The notes below the pieces were generated by a model. It did not search any database, was not told where the DNA came from, and worked only from the letters and a program-made list of their open reading frames with translations. From positions 310,001 through 374,000 of the forward strand of contig NZ_WQNI01000002.1 in NCBI RefSeq assembly GCF_010993735.1: 64,000 nt of DNA. Reading direction: 5' to 3'. This document shows, one piece after another, positions 38,993 to 47,626 of the stretch. This DNA is from Chelativorans alearensis. GTDB lineage: Bacteria > Pseudomonadota > Alphaproteobacteria > Rhizobiales > Rhizobiaceae. Each line of letters opens with the position of its first letter. Position 1 is the first letter of the stretch. The position numbers and the translations under genes are program-made.

Positions 38993-40029
38993 GCGAGGCC
39001 GACCGCCTCATCTCCTCCGACAAGCGCGGCGAGGATGTCGACACCACCATGCGGCCGCAGACGCTCGAGGAGTTCGTCGGGCAGAGGGCGGCGCGGGCGA
39101 ACCTCAAGGTGTTCGTGGAGGCGGCGCGCGGGCGTGGCGAGGCGCTGGACCATGTGCTCTTCGTCGGGCCACCGGGGCTCGGCAAGACGACGCTGGCGCA
39201 GATCATGGCGCGCGAACTCGGCGTCAACTTCCGCGCGACGTCGGGCCCGGTGATCGCCAAGGCGGGCGATCTGGCGGCGCTGCTCACCAATCTGGAAGAG
39301 CGCGACGTGCTCTTCATCGACGAGATCCATCGGCTCAACCCGGCGGTGGAGGAAATCCTTTATCCGGCGATGGAGGACTACCAGCTCGACCTCATCATCG
39401 GCGAGGGGCCGGCGGCGCGCTCGGTGAAGATCGATCTTGCGAAGTTCACCCTGGTGGCGGCGACGACGCGGCTCGGGTTGCTGACTACACCGTTACGCGA
39501 CCGTTTCGGCATTCCCGTGCGTTTGGAGTTCTATACGGTGGAGGAGCTGCAGGCGATCGTCACCCGCGGGGCGCGCATTCTCGGCCTGCCTTTGACGGAG
39601 GACGGGTCGGAAGAGATTGCCCGGCGCGCCCGCGGCACGCCGCGCATCGCCGGCAGGCTCCTGCGCCGGGTGCGCGACTTCGCCTCCGTCGCGGGTGCGG
39701 AGAAGGTGACGCGCAAGGTGGCCGACGAGGCGTTGTCGCGGCTGGAAGTCGATGCGCTCGGCCTTGACCAGCTCGACCGGCGCTACCTCACCATGATCGT
39801 CGAGAACTTCGGCGGCGGGCCTGTCGGCATCGACACCATCGCGGCAGGTCTTTCCGAGCCGCGCGATGCCATCGAAGACATCATCGAACCTTATCTCATC
39901 CAGCAGGGCTTCATCCAGCGTACGCCGCGCGGACGCGTGCTGGCGGCGCGGGCGTGGAAACATCTGGGGCTGACGGCGCCGAAGGAGCTGACACAGGCGC
40001 AGATTAGCCTGTTCCAGGAGGAGGAATAG
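38989..40029 (+). CDS. ruvB: Holliday junction helicase motor RuvB
   Basis: AAA+ motor that drives branch migration. It is 346 aa. Walker [10 protein letters not shown] is at residues 60-68, Walker [10 protein letters not shown] around 106-114, sensor 1 AATTRLG, arginine finger TPLRDRFG, and a C-terminal winged helix ([22 protein letters not shown]). Its ATG overlaps the vapC stop, so it is now probably translated behind the toxin. No clear separate ribosome site precedes it. The ruvB 3' end carries AGGAGGA, which serves ybgC. Confidence 0.97.
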   Translation: MSEADRLISSDKRGEDVDTTMRPQTLEEFVGQRAARANLKVFVEAARGRGEALDHVLFVGPPGLGKTTLAQIMARELGVNFRATSGPVIAKAGDLAALLTNLEERDVLFIDEIHRLNPAVEEILYPAMEDYQLDLIIGEGPAARSVKIDLAKFTLVAATTRLGLLTTPLRDRFGIPVRLEFYTVEELQAIVTRGARILGLPLTEDGSEEIARRARGTPRIAGRLLRRVRDFASVAGAEKVTRKVADEALSRLEVDALGLDQLDRRYLTMIVENFGGGPVGIDTIAAGLSEPRDAIEDIIEPYLIQQGFIQRTPRGRVLAARAWKHLGLTAPKELTQAQISLFQEEE

Positions 40030-40035
40030 CAGTCC

Positions 40036-40506
40036 TTGTCCGACGTCGACCGCAACGACGCGCTGATCGCCGGCCTCAGCGGCCAGCTTACGCCCGAGGG
40101 CCATCGCCTGCAGGCGCGCGTCTATTTCGCCGATACGGATTTCACCGGCGTCGTCTACCACGCGCGCTATCTCGAGTTCCTGGAGCGTGGGCGCTCGGAT
40201 TTCCTGCGTCTGGCCGGTGTCCACCACACCGAGCTTGCCGACGGCAAGCATGGGGAGCGGCTTTCCTGGGTGGTGCGGCGCATGGATATCGAGTTCCGCC
40301 AGCCCGCCCGCATCGATGACATCGTGATCGTGGATACGCGGGTGGAGCGGATTTCGGGTGCGCGAATCTTCATGGCGCAGCAGCTTTCGCGCGATGGCGA
40401 GCTCTTGGTGGAGGCGCGGGTGGAGGCAGCGATCATCGGCGTTTCGGGAAAGCCGCGGCGCTTTCCCAAGGAGTGGGCGGCAGCTTTTCTGCGCCGTCCA
40501 GAGTAA
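40036..40506 (+). CDS. ybgC: Tol-Pal-associated acyl-CoA thioesterase YbgC
   Basis: Hot-dog-fold thioesterase of 156 aa. The active-site stretch ADTDFTGVVYHARYLEFLERGR is at residues 32-53. The start is TTG 40036, chosen because AGGAGGA lies 11 bases upstream and no ATG fits before the conserved region. It heads the tol-pal cluster, 256 bp before tolQ. Confidence 0.92.
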   Translation: MSDVDRNDALIAGLSGQLTPEGHRLQARVYFADTDFTGVVYHARYLEFLERGRSDFLRLAGVHHTELADGKHGERLSWVVRRMDIEFRQPARIDDIVIVDTRVERISGARIFMAQQLSRDGELLVEARVEAAIIGVSGKPRRFPKEWAAAFLRRPE

Positions 40507-40531
40507 GGTGAGGGTGCACAGGCCTTTGAAT

Positions 40532-40567
40532 AATTACGATTTCCGACAATTATCGGTCTATTCGTAA
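40532..40567. promoter_or_regulatory. Nested inverted repeat upstream of tolQ
   Basis: Outer arms ATTACGA (40532-40538) and TCGTAAT (40561-40567), with inner arms CCGA (40542-40545) and TCGG (40552-40555). AT-rich and followed by CCGTTAACC. It could be an operator or a transcript end for ybgC. The left half (ATTACGATTTCCGACA) recurs before glmM at 49701-49716 with one mismatch. Confidence 0.45.
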
Positions 40568-40762
40568 TACACCGTTAACCATGACTCCCCATATGATCTA
40601 GGCATAACCAGCGGCACGCGCGCCTTCCTTTGACCAAAATTTCCCGGAAAAAGGCGCGAATGAAAGCTCGCGGGGGGCGCTGCGGCTTCATTGGGTGACG
40701 CGGCCACGCGGGCGGGACGGATCGGCACAGATGCTGCCCAGATTTTACGAGGATGTTTGTCC

Positions 40763-41491
40763 ATGGAAAGTGTAGCGCTCACCGCGCCGGGTGGGGATTT
40801 GTCCATCTGGGCGCTGTTCTGGCAGGCAGGATGGGTCGTCAAGCTGGTGATGATCGGCCTTCTCGGCGCCTCCATCTGGACCTGGGCTATCATCGTCGAC
40901 AAAACGGTTGCCTATGCGCGCATGCGTGTCGCGCTCAACCGCTTCGAGCAGGTGTTCTGGTCCGGGCAGTCGCTGGAGGAGCTCTACCGCTCGCTGTCGG
41001 AGCGCAAGACGGCGGGCATGGGGTCGATCTTTGTGGCCGCCATGCGCGAGTGGAAGAAGAGCTTCGAGAAGGGCGCGCGCTCGCCGCTCGGCCTGCAGAC
41101 GCGTGTCGACAAGGCGATGGACCTGGCGCTGACGCGCGAGATGGAGCGCCTCGAAGGCAAGCTCGGCTTCCTCGCTTCGATTGGCTCCTCGGCACCCTTC
41201 ATCGGCTTGTTCGGCACGGTGGTGGGCATCATGACCTCTTTCCAGGCCATCGCCGGCTCCAAATCCACCAACCTTGCCGTGGTGGCGCCGGGTATCGCCG
41301 AGGCACTGCTGGCCACCGCCATGGGGCTTCTGGCGGCCATTCCCGCGGTCATCGCCTACAACAAGCTGACATCCGACGCCGGCAAGCTGGCCTCCAGGAT
41401 GGAAGGCTTCGCCGATGAGTTCTCCGCCATACTGTCGCGGCAAATCGATGAGAAAGCTGCGCCGAAGCAAAGGGCAGAGGAGTACGCCTGA
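40763..41491 (+). CDS. tolQ: Tol-Pal system proton channel TolQ
   Basis: Inner-membrane ExbB-like subunit of the Tol-Pal system that tightens the outer membrane at division. It is 242 aa with three helices (about 25-45, 135-160 and 170-195). The TolQ signature FLASIGSSAPFIGLFGTVVGIM spans the second. It overlaps tolR by one base (TGATG). Confidence 0.96.
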   Translation: MESVALTAPGGDLSIWALFWQAGWVVKLVMIGLLGASIWTWAIIVDKTVAYARMRVALNRFEQVFWSGQSLEELYRSLSERKTAGMGSIFVAAMREWKKSFEKGARSPLGLQTRVDKAMDLALTREMERLEGKLGFLASIGSSAPFIGLFGTVVGIMTSFQAIAGSKSTNLAVVAPGIAEALLATAMGLLAAIPAVIAYNKLTSDAGKLASRMEGFADEFSAILSRQIDEKAAPKQRAEEYA

Positions 41492-41943
41492 TGGCCATGT
41501 CGGTTTCCTCGGTCCACGCGGGCGGAAACGGGCGCAGGCGCCGCGGGCGCCGGCACGCTCTGATGTCGGAAATCAACGTCACGCCCTTCGTCGACGTGAT
41601 GCTGGTGCTGCTCATCATCTTCATGGTGGCCGCTCCGCTCCTGACAGTTGGCGTGCCCATCGACCTGCCCGAGACACAAGCCAGGGCGTTGAATTCCGAA
41701 ACGACGCCGATCACCATATCGGTCAACAACGAGGGGCTGATCTATCTCCAGGAAACGGAGATCCCGATCGACGAGGTGGTGCCGAAGCTGGAGGCCATCG
41801 CCCAGGCCGGTTATGAGGAGCGCATCTATGTGCGCGGCGACAAGTCCGCGGATTACGGCACGGTGATGCGGGTGATGGCGCGCATCTCGGCCGCCGGCTT
41901 CCGCAATCTCGGCCTCGTCACCTTGCAGGAACAGGACAGCTGA
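41491..41943 (+). CDS. tolR: Tol-Pal system protein TolR
   Basis: ExbD-like partner of TolQ, 150 aa. A basic N-terminus (GRRRRGRRH) precedes SEINVTPFVDVMLVLLIIFMV, whose Asp35 is the proton-binding residue. A periplasmic dimerisation domain follows. It is coupled to tolQ, and tolA starts five bases after its stop. Confidence 0.96.
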   Translation: MAMSVSSVHAGGNGRRRRGRRHALMSEINVTPFVDVMLVLLIIFMVAAPLLTVGVPIDLPETQARALNSETTPITISVNNEGLIYLQETEIPIDEVVPKLEAIAQAGYEERIYVRGDKSADYGTVMRVMARISAAGFRNLGLVTLQEQDS

Positions 41944-41948
41944 TCTTC

Positions 41949-43001
41949 ATGAAGACCGGTCTCGTCACATCGGTCACGATGCACGCGGTGCTTCTCGGCT
42001 TCGGGATATTCTCGTTGTCGGCGCCGCGCGCCTATGAAGTGGCCGATGTCGAGGCGCTGCCGGTCGACATCGTTCCTGTCGACAGCTTCTCACAGGTTCA
42101 GGAAGGCGACAAAAAGGCGCCGTTGGAGCAGAAGCCTACTCCGACGCCGACCCAGCGTCCCGACCCGGTGGAGAACGCGCAGAAGGTGGGCGAGGCGGAT
42201 ACGGACCAGAAGACGCCGCCCACGCCGGAGGTGACGCCGAAACCGGTGGAGCGGACGGCTGAAGCGGCTCCGGCCCCCGAGCCCCAGCCCAAGCCCGTGG
42301 AGAGACCCGTCGAGGAGACGCAGCAGGCAAAGGCCGAAGACGTGCCCGCGCCGGCCACCGAGCGCGAGCCGGAGCCGCAGCCTCGACAGGAAGTCACGCC
42401 GGAGCCGGCCGAGGAGCCCCTGGTGGCGGAGAATGCGGAAGACGAAAGCGTGAGCCTGCCCCAGTCGGCTCCCGTGCCGCAGGCGCGCCCGCAGCCGCCG
42501 AAGGCGCAGACGGCCAAGGCGCCGGAACGCAAGGAGACGGAGAAGCCGACGGCGAGCGAGCAGGCGAGGAACGAGGAGAAGGACGACGAGCTGTTCGATC
42601 AGGTTGCCGCGCTCCTGAACAAGGAGCAGGCTTCCGGCGGCGGTGCCAAGCGCTCCACGGAAGAAGCCGCGCTCGGGGGCGAGCGCACGACTGCCGGCGA
42701 GACGCTGACGCAGAGCGAGGAGGACGCCATTCGCAGGAAAATGGAGCAATGCTGGCAGGTGCCGGCGGGCGCCATGGGCCTGGAGGGCGTGAGGATTTCG
42801 ATCCAGTTCCGGCTGGACCCAAGCGGTGCGGTTGAAGGCAACCCAGAGATCGTTTCCAGCGTCAGCTCGAGCGTGGAGCGCGCAGTAGCCGACTCGGCAC
42901 GGCGTGCTATCCTGCGGTGCCAGCCCTACAACCTGCCCGCCGAAAAATACAACGCCTGGGCCGAGATGAAAATGAATTTCGACCCCACGGATATGTTCTG
43001 A
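41949..43001 (+). CDS. tolA: Tol-Pal system protein TolA
   Basis: Periplasm-spanning linker between TolQR and TolB/Pal, 350 aa. The N-terminal anchor ([20 protein letters not shown]) is followed by a long Pro/Glu/Lys-rich middle (about 55-230) and a C-terminal TonB-like domain (about 255-350; [34 protein letters not shown]). As usual in alphaproteobacteria, the middle is Pro/Glu-rich and not the Ala/Lys helix of enterics. Confidence 0.94.
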   Translation: MKTGLVTSVTMHAVLLGFGIFSLSAPRAYEVADVEALPVDIVPVDSFSQVQEGDKKAPLEQKPTPTPTQRPDPVENAQKVGEADTDQKTPPTPEVTPKPVERTAEAAPAPEPQPKPVERPVEETQQAKAEDVPAPATEREPEPQPRQEVTPEPAEEPLVAENAEDESVSLPQSAPVPQARPQPPKAQTAKAPERKETEKPTASEQARNEEKDDELFDQVAALLNKEQASGGGAKRSTEEAALGGERTTAGETLTQSEEDAIRRKMEQCWQVPAGAMGLEGVRISIQFRLDPSGAVEGNPEIVSSVSSSVERAVADSARRAILRCQPYNLPAEKYNAWAEMKMNFDPTDMF

Positions 43002-43050
43002 CGCAAGCCCGTACCGGGCGCCTACCCGAGAATTCAAGAGGCATGAGCTG

Positions 43051-44367
43051 ATGCGGAAATTCGTGAAAACGACCCTCGCCATTGTGGCGCTCGTCGCAGG
43101 CATTGCCGCGCTGGCGGTTGTCCCGGCGCGGGCGCTGGTCGAAATCGACATCAACAAAGGCGTCGTCGAGCCGGTGCCGATCGCCATCACCGATTTTCTG
43201 TCGGGCGATGCGATGGGTGTCGAGATCGCTGGTGTGATTTCCGCCGATCTCCGGCGCTCGGGTCTCTTCGCGCCGATCGAGAAGAATGCCTTCATCGAGA
43301 AAATATCCAACCCCGACGTGACGCCGCGCTTCGAGGACTGGAGGGTCATCAACGCACAGGCTGTGGTGACGGGACGCGTGACGCAGGAGCCGGACGGGCG
43401 GCTGCGCGTGGAGTTCCGTGTGTGGGACACCTTCGCCGGCCGGCAGCTCTCAGGCGAGCAGCTCTTCGCCAACCAGGAAAACTGGCGCCGCGTCGCGCAC
43501 ATCATCGCCGACACGATCTACGAGCAGTTCACCGGCGAGAAGGGCTATTTCGACAGCCGCATCGTCTATGTCAGCGAGTCGGGGCCGCGGGACAACCGCG
43601 TCAAGCGGCTTGCCATCATGGACCAGGACGGCGCCAGGCACGAATATCTCTCCGACGGCCGCTCGATCGTGCTGACACCGCGCTTTTCGCCGCAGCGTCA
43701 GGAAATCACCTACATGTCCTACGAGAGCGGCAATCCGCAGGTTTATCTGCTGCAGCTCGAAACCGGCCAGCGCGAGCTGGTGGGCAACTTCCCGGGCATG
43801 ACCTTTGCGCCGCGCTTCTCGCCCAACGGCGACAAGGTCATCATGAGCCTGCTGCGCGAGGACGGCAATTCCAATATCTACACGATGGACCTGAGGACGC
43901 GGAACACAGCGCGGCTCACCGACACCAATGCCATCGACACCTCGCCCTCCTATTCGCCGGACGGCAGCCAGGTGGTCTTCACCTCCGACCGGGGCGGGCG
44001 GGCGCAGATTTACGTCATGGGTGCCGACGGCTCGAACCAGCGCCGCATCTCCTTCGGCGACGGCGCCTACTCGACGCCAGTCTGGTCGCCACGCGGCGAT
44101 CTCATCGCCTTTACAAAGCAGAGCGGCGGGAACTTCCAGATCGGCGTGATGCGCACCGACGGCTCGGGCGAACGGATCATCTCGTCGGGCTTCCTGCAGG
44201 AGGGGCCGACGTGGTCGCCCAACGGCCGGGTCATCATGTTCTTCCGCCAGGATGCCGGCGCGGTTGGGCCGAAGCTCTATTCCATCGACCTCACAGGCCG
44301 CAACGAGCAGCCGGTGGCGACACCGAATTTCGGCTCCGACCCGGCGTGGTCTCCACTGCTGAAATGA
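43051..44367 (+). CDS. tolB: Tol-Pal system beta-propeller TolB
   Basis: Periplasmic protein of 438 aa with a signal peptide (residues 1-27, ending VPARA). An N-terminal alpha/beta domain precedes a six-bladed WD40-like propeller from about residue 190 (repeated [51 protein letters not shown]). It binds Pal and TolA. It precedes pal by 179 bp. Confidence 0.97.
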   Translation: MRKFVKTTLAIVALVAGIAALAVVPARALVEIDINKGVVEPVPIAITDFLSGDAMGVEIAGVISADLRRSGLFAPIEKNAFIEKISNPDVTPRFEDWRVINAQAVVTGRVTQEPDGRLRVEFRVWDTFAGRQLSGEQLFANQENWRRVAHIIADTIYEQFTGEKGYFDSRIVYVSESGPRDNRVKRLAIMDQDGARHEYLSDGRSIVLTPRFSPQRQEITYMSYESGNPQVYLLQLETGQRELVGNFPGMTFAPRFSPNGDKVIMSLLREDGNSNIYTMDLRTRNTARLTDTNAIDTSPSYSPDGSQVVFTSDRGGRAQIYVMGADGSNQRRISFGDGAYSTPVWSPRGDLIAFTKQSGGNFQIGVMRTDGSGERIISSGFLQEGPTWSPNGRVIMFFRQDAGAVGPKLYSIDLTGRNEQPVATPNFGSDPAWSPLLK

Positions 44368-44546
44368 TTTCCGCCGCCTTTCAGCCGCATTTGCCACTAC
44401 CGTCCGAATCACGGTTTCTGTAATGTGGTGCGGGCGGGATAAAGCGAAAGCAACGAAGCGTTAACCTCGTTTTTTGAACGTGCGTTAACCGCGCCATGGT
44501 TACTAGGTGTTGAAGAAATCCACTCAAATGCCAAGGAGTGACGGCA

Positions 44547-45056
44547 ATGCGCCGTATCGCAGCCCTGACTAGAAATCCCGTTGCCATCGCCCTTTTCGCA
44601 GCCCTTGCGGTTGCCGGATGCCGGTCCCAGCAGCAGGTTCCCAACACGGCGGCCGAACTCGGCCTGGGGGGCGCGGGGTCGGCAACGCCGGGCTCCACGC
44701 AGGAGTTCACAGTCAGCGTCGGCGACCGCATCTTCTTCGATACGGATTCCTCCGTCATTCGTTCCGACGCGCAGGCCACGCTTACCCGTCAGGCACAGTG
44801 GCTGAACAAGTACCCGTCCTACTCCATCACCATGGAAGGCCACGCCGACGAGCGCGGCACGCGTGAATACAACCTGGCGCTGGGCGCCCGCCGCGCCGCT
44901 GCCGCGCGGGACTTCCTGGTGTCGCAGGGCGTACCGGCGAATCGCATCCGCACGATCTCCTACGGCAAGGAGCGGCCGGTTGCCGTCTGTGACGACATCT
45001 CCTGCTGGTCGCAGAACCGGCGCGCCGTCACGGTGTTGGGCGGGGCGGGAAGCTGA
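44547..45056 (+). CDS. pal: Peptidoglycan-associated lipoprotein Pal
   Basis: Outer-membrane lipoprotein of 169 aa. The lipobox LAVAGC places the lipidated cysteine at Cys25. The OmpA-like domain occupies residues 60-165 (IFFDTDSSVIR, GHADERGTREYNLALGARRA). AAGGAG (44533-44538) sits eight bases before ATG 44547, deciding against the in-frame GTG at 44538. Two TTAACC half-sites (44461, 44485) lie upstream but lack the full CtrA spacing. Confidence 0.97.
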   Translation: MRRIAALTRNPVAIALFAALAVAGCRSQQQVPNTAAELGLGGAGSATPGSTQEFTVSVGDRIFFDTDSSVIRSDAQATLTRQAQWLNKYPSYSITMEGHADERGTREYNLALGARRAAAARDFLVSQGVPANRIRTISYGKERPVAVCDDISCWSQNRRAVTVLGGAGS

Positions 45057-45079
45057 CGCCCGAGCGAGAGCGGTTCCTG

Positions 45080-45106
45080 AGGGCGGCAAACGATGCCGCC
45101 CTTCTT
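45080..45106 (+). terminator. Rho-independent terminator after pal
   Basis: A 9 bp stem AGGGCGGCA (45080-45088), AACGA loop, complement 45094-45102, followed by TCTT. The T run is weak. Confidence 0.7.
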
Positions 45107-45213
45107 GCATTGCGCGGCAATCAAAATTTGGCCGAAGTCTCACGGCCTGATAAAGGGAAGGCGGTGGCGGCTGCCGCCGTATTTATCACTTCCTTTTCAA
45201 GAGCGAGACAGGA

Positions 45214-46167
45214 ATGCTGTTCCGAACATATTTGAGCGGTCTGGCCGTTGTAGCCTTCTCCCTCGCCGCCACGGTGGGGAGCGGCGAAGCGGGGTTCCAG
45301 CCGCGTCTGCCCGATACCCCCACTATCGGCCAAGAAAGCCGGCATGGGGCACCCGTTATCTTGGCCCAGGCGAGCGACCCGCGCCTTATCGCCCTCGAGG
45401 AAGAGGTGCGGCGGCTGAACGGCCGGGTGGAGGAATTGAACTTCCAACTCCTGGAGACGCAGGACCAGCTGCGCCGCATGCAGGAAGACAACGAGTTTCG
45501 TTTCCAAGAGCTGGAGGGCAAGCGCTCCGAGGCGACGGGCGCCGAACCGGTTCAGAGGGCTGAACGTCCCGCAGTCCCCTCCAGCGACCCGGCCACGGGC
45601 ACGGCCAGCACGGCGGATACCACCGCCCCGACGCACGGGGAGCCGCCGCGTACGCTCGGCACCATCACCCTCGACGAGGACGGCAATCTCGTCTCCAGCG
45701 GCACCGGCGGGCCGGTGGATCTCTTGCAGGGCGGCCAGGGGGCCGGCAACGGTGGCTCCGTCATTGCCGCCGTACCGCCCTCCGACGATCCGGATGAGAT
45801 TTACCGCAACGCCTACGAGTTCGTTCTTTCCGGCGATTATGGTACGGCGGAGGCCGGCTTCCGCCAGTATCTTGAGCGCTTTCCCGACGGGCAGCACGCC
45901 GCCGACGCCAGTTTCTGGCTGGGCGAAGCGCTCTTGGGGCAGGACCGCCACCGCGAGGCGGCGGAGGTCTTCCTGCAGGCCAACCGCGACCATCCCAACG
46001 CCGGCAAGGCGCCGGAGATGCTCCTGAAGCTCGGTGTCTCTCTTGCTGCACTCGACCAGATCGACGTCGCCTGCGCGACCTTCACCGAGATCGGCCAGCG
46101 CTACCCACAGGCCTCTGACGCGCTTAGGGAGCGGGTCAGGCGGGAACAGGCTACCGCCGGTTGCTGA
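45214..46167 (+). CDS. cpoB: Tol-Pal cell division coordinator CpoB (YbgF)
   Basis: Periplasmic protein of 317 aa. A signal peptide (residues 1-26) is followed by an N-terminal trimeric coiled coil (about 58-110; LIALEEEVRRLNGRVEELNFQLLETQDQL), a Ser/Thr/Pro linker, and C-terminal TPR repeats (about 190-310; YEFVLSGDYGTAEAGFRQYLERFPDGQHAADASFWLGEALL). It coordinates peptidoglycan synthesis with Tol-driven constriction in E. coli. tilS begins inside its last codons. Confidence 0.95.
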   Translation: MLFRTYLSGLAVVAFSLAATVGSGEAGFQPRLPDTPTIGQESRHGAPVILAQASDPRLIALEEEVRRLNGRVEELNFQLLETQDQLRRMQEDNEFRFQELEGKRSEATGAEPVQRAERPAVPSSDPATGTASTADTTAPTHGEPPRTLGTITLDEDGNLVSSGTGGPVDLLQGGQGAGNGGSVIAAVPPSDDPDEIYRNAYEFVLSGDYGTAEAGFRQYLERFPDGQHAADASFWLGEALLGQDRHREAAEVFLQANRDHPNAGKAPEMLLKLGVSLAALDQIDVACATFTEIGQRYPQASDALRERVRREQATAGC

Positions 46168-47504
46168 GCCAGGTGTCCCCGCTCGCGGCGGCTCCTCTTC
46201 TTTCCGCGATCGATCTTGCCGGGCGCAGATGCGTGATCGCGGCAGTTTCGGGCGGCGGCGATTCGCTTGCCCTTCTTCTCCTTCTCCGCGACTATCTGAA
46301 ACGCGCGCAAAGCGGACCATCGCTTCTGGCCGTGACCGTAGATCATGGCCTGCGCGCCGAGGCGGCCGAGGAAGCGCGTTCGGTCGGCAGGCTGTGCGCG
46401 GCGCACGGCATCGCGCACCGTGTTCTTCGATGGGAGGGGCCGAAGCCGGCGACAGGGCTTTCGGCCGCGGCGCGGGAAGCCCGGCTGCAGCTTCTGGCGG
46501 GGGCGGCGGGTGCGGCCGACAGCGACCTCGTATTGACCGGCCACACGGCGGACGACCAAGCCGAGACGCTGGCCATGCGGCTGAAGCGCGGAGGCGGGCG
46601 AGGGATCGCCGGCATCCCCCCGGCGACGCTCTACGATGGCCGCGTCTGGTTCGTCCGGCCGCTTCTTAAGGTGCGCCGAAGCGCGCTGCGCGGCTTTCTT
46701 GAGGCGCGAGGCATCGGCTGGGTCGATGACCCGAGCAACAGGGACCGACGGTTCGAGCGGGCGCGCGTGCGCCAGGCGCTGGGTGAGGAGGATATCGATC
46801 GGCTAACCGGCCAGGCGCGGGAAGCGGCCCTCGCACGGGAGGATGCGGGGAAAAGGGCCGCCACTCTTATCGCCGGCGCGGCGCGGCTCGGAGCGCCGGG
46901 TCTCCTTTATCTACCGCATTCGGCGCTGCAGGAGGCGGAGAGGGGCGCCGCCATCTACACACTCCGCATCCTGCTGGCCGTTGCCGGCGGCACGCCGCAT
47001 CTGCCCGACGAGGCGCGCACCGCCGCTATCCTGGCACGTGCGGGAGACGAGGGCTTTCGCGCCACTCTGTCGCGGGCGGTGATCGCTGTCAGGCGTGGGC
47101 GTCTCTATATATACCGGGAGAGGCGCAATCTGCCGCGGCTGGCATTAGCCGACGGCATGATCTGGGACGGGCGATACCGCGTCATGGTGCGTGGCGAGCG
47201 AAAGGATCTGGCGCTTGCTCCGTTCGGCGCCGAGAATGCTCGGGAAGCCGAGGTTGCCGATGTGGACGCGCCCGCAGGCCTCGTGCGGTCGGCCCTTGCG
47301 GCCGAACCGGCGCTTTGGCGCGATGGGCGGTGTCTCGGCCGTGCGAGCGAAGGAGCGGTGGTGTCCCTGCGGCCGGTGGCGGGGCCGTGGGCGCGGCTTT
47401 TGCCCTCGTTCGACCTTGTTCCGGCGCGGGCGGTTGCCGGGGTGATCGGTGGTGCGACTATTCCGCCCTTGCCATGGCGCGGCCACAAAGAGGAGAACAG
47501 ATAA
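46161..47504 (+). CDS. tilS: tRNA(Ile)-lysidine synthetase
   Basis: Adds lysine to C34 of tRNA-Ile(CAU), changing its decoding to AUA. It is 447 aa. The N-type ATP PP-loop is AVSGGGDSLALL (Ser30 to Ser35); TVDHGLRAEAAEEAR and TGHTADDQAETLAMRLKRGGG follow, and VRPLLKVRRSALR ends the core. The proposed start is TTG 46161, overlapping the cpoB stop by seven bases; GTG 46173 is an alternative. Low conservation after residue 220 is normal for the family. Confidence 0.93.
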   Translation: MLSQVSPLAAAPLLSAIDLAGRRCVIAAVSGGGDSLALLLLLRDYLKRAQSGPSLLAVTVDHGLRAEAAEEARSVGRLCAAHGIAHRVLRWEGPKPATGLSAAAREARLQLLAGAAGAADSDLVLTGHTADDQAETLAMRLKRGGGRGIAGIPPATLYDGRVWFVRPLLKVRRSALRGFLEARGIGWVDDPSNRDRRFERARVRQALGEEDIDRLTGQAREAALAREDAGKRAATLIAGAARLGAPGLLYLPHSALQEAERGAAIYTLRILLAVAGGTPHLPDEARTAAILARAGDEGFRATLSRAVIAVRRGRLYIYRERRNLPRLALADGMIWDGRYRVMVRGERKDLALAPFGAENAREAEVADVDAPAGLVRSALAAEPALWRDGRCLGRASEGAVVSLRPVAGPWARLLPSFDLVPARAVAGVIGGATIPPLPWRGHKEENR

Positions 47505-47543
47505 CCATATCGGTTAGGATACCGGCGCAATAGTGGGCTTGCG

Positions 47544-47575
47544 CTTGGCAACGTTGCGCACGCTCCCTATGTTAG
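47544..47575 (+). promoter_or_regulatory. Heat-shock (RpoH) promoter of ftsH
   Basis: CTTG (47544-47547), 18 bases, then CCTATGTTAG (47566-47575) matches the alphaproteobacterial sigma32 consensus CTTG-N17/18-CYTATNTNNG at every fixed position. It is 51 bp before ftsH, a known heat-shock gene, and rpoH itself is in this window. Confidence 0.7.
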
Positions 47576-47626
47576 TTGAAACCAGTGCTTGGATGATGCC
47601 GGCCTCGGCGCACTTACAGGACGCAC

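Noticed and set aside
44461-44490. CtrA site before pal
   Set aside because: Two TTAACC half-sites occur but are 24 bases apart; the required seven-base TTAA spacing is absent.
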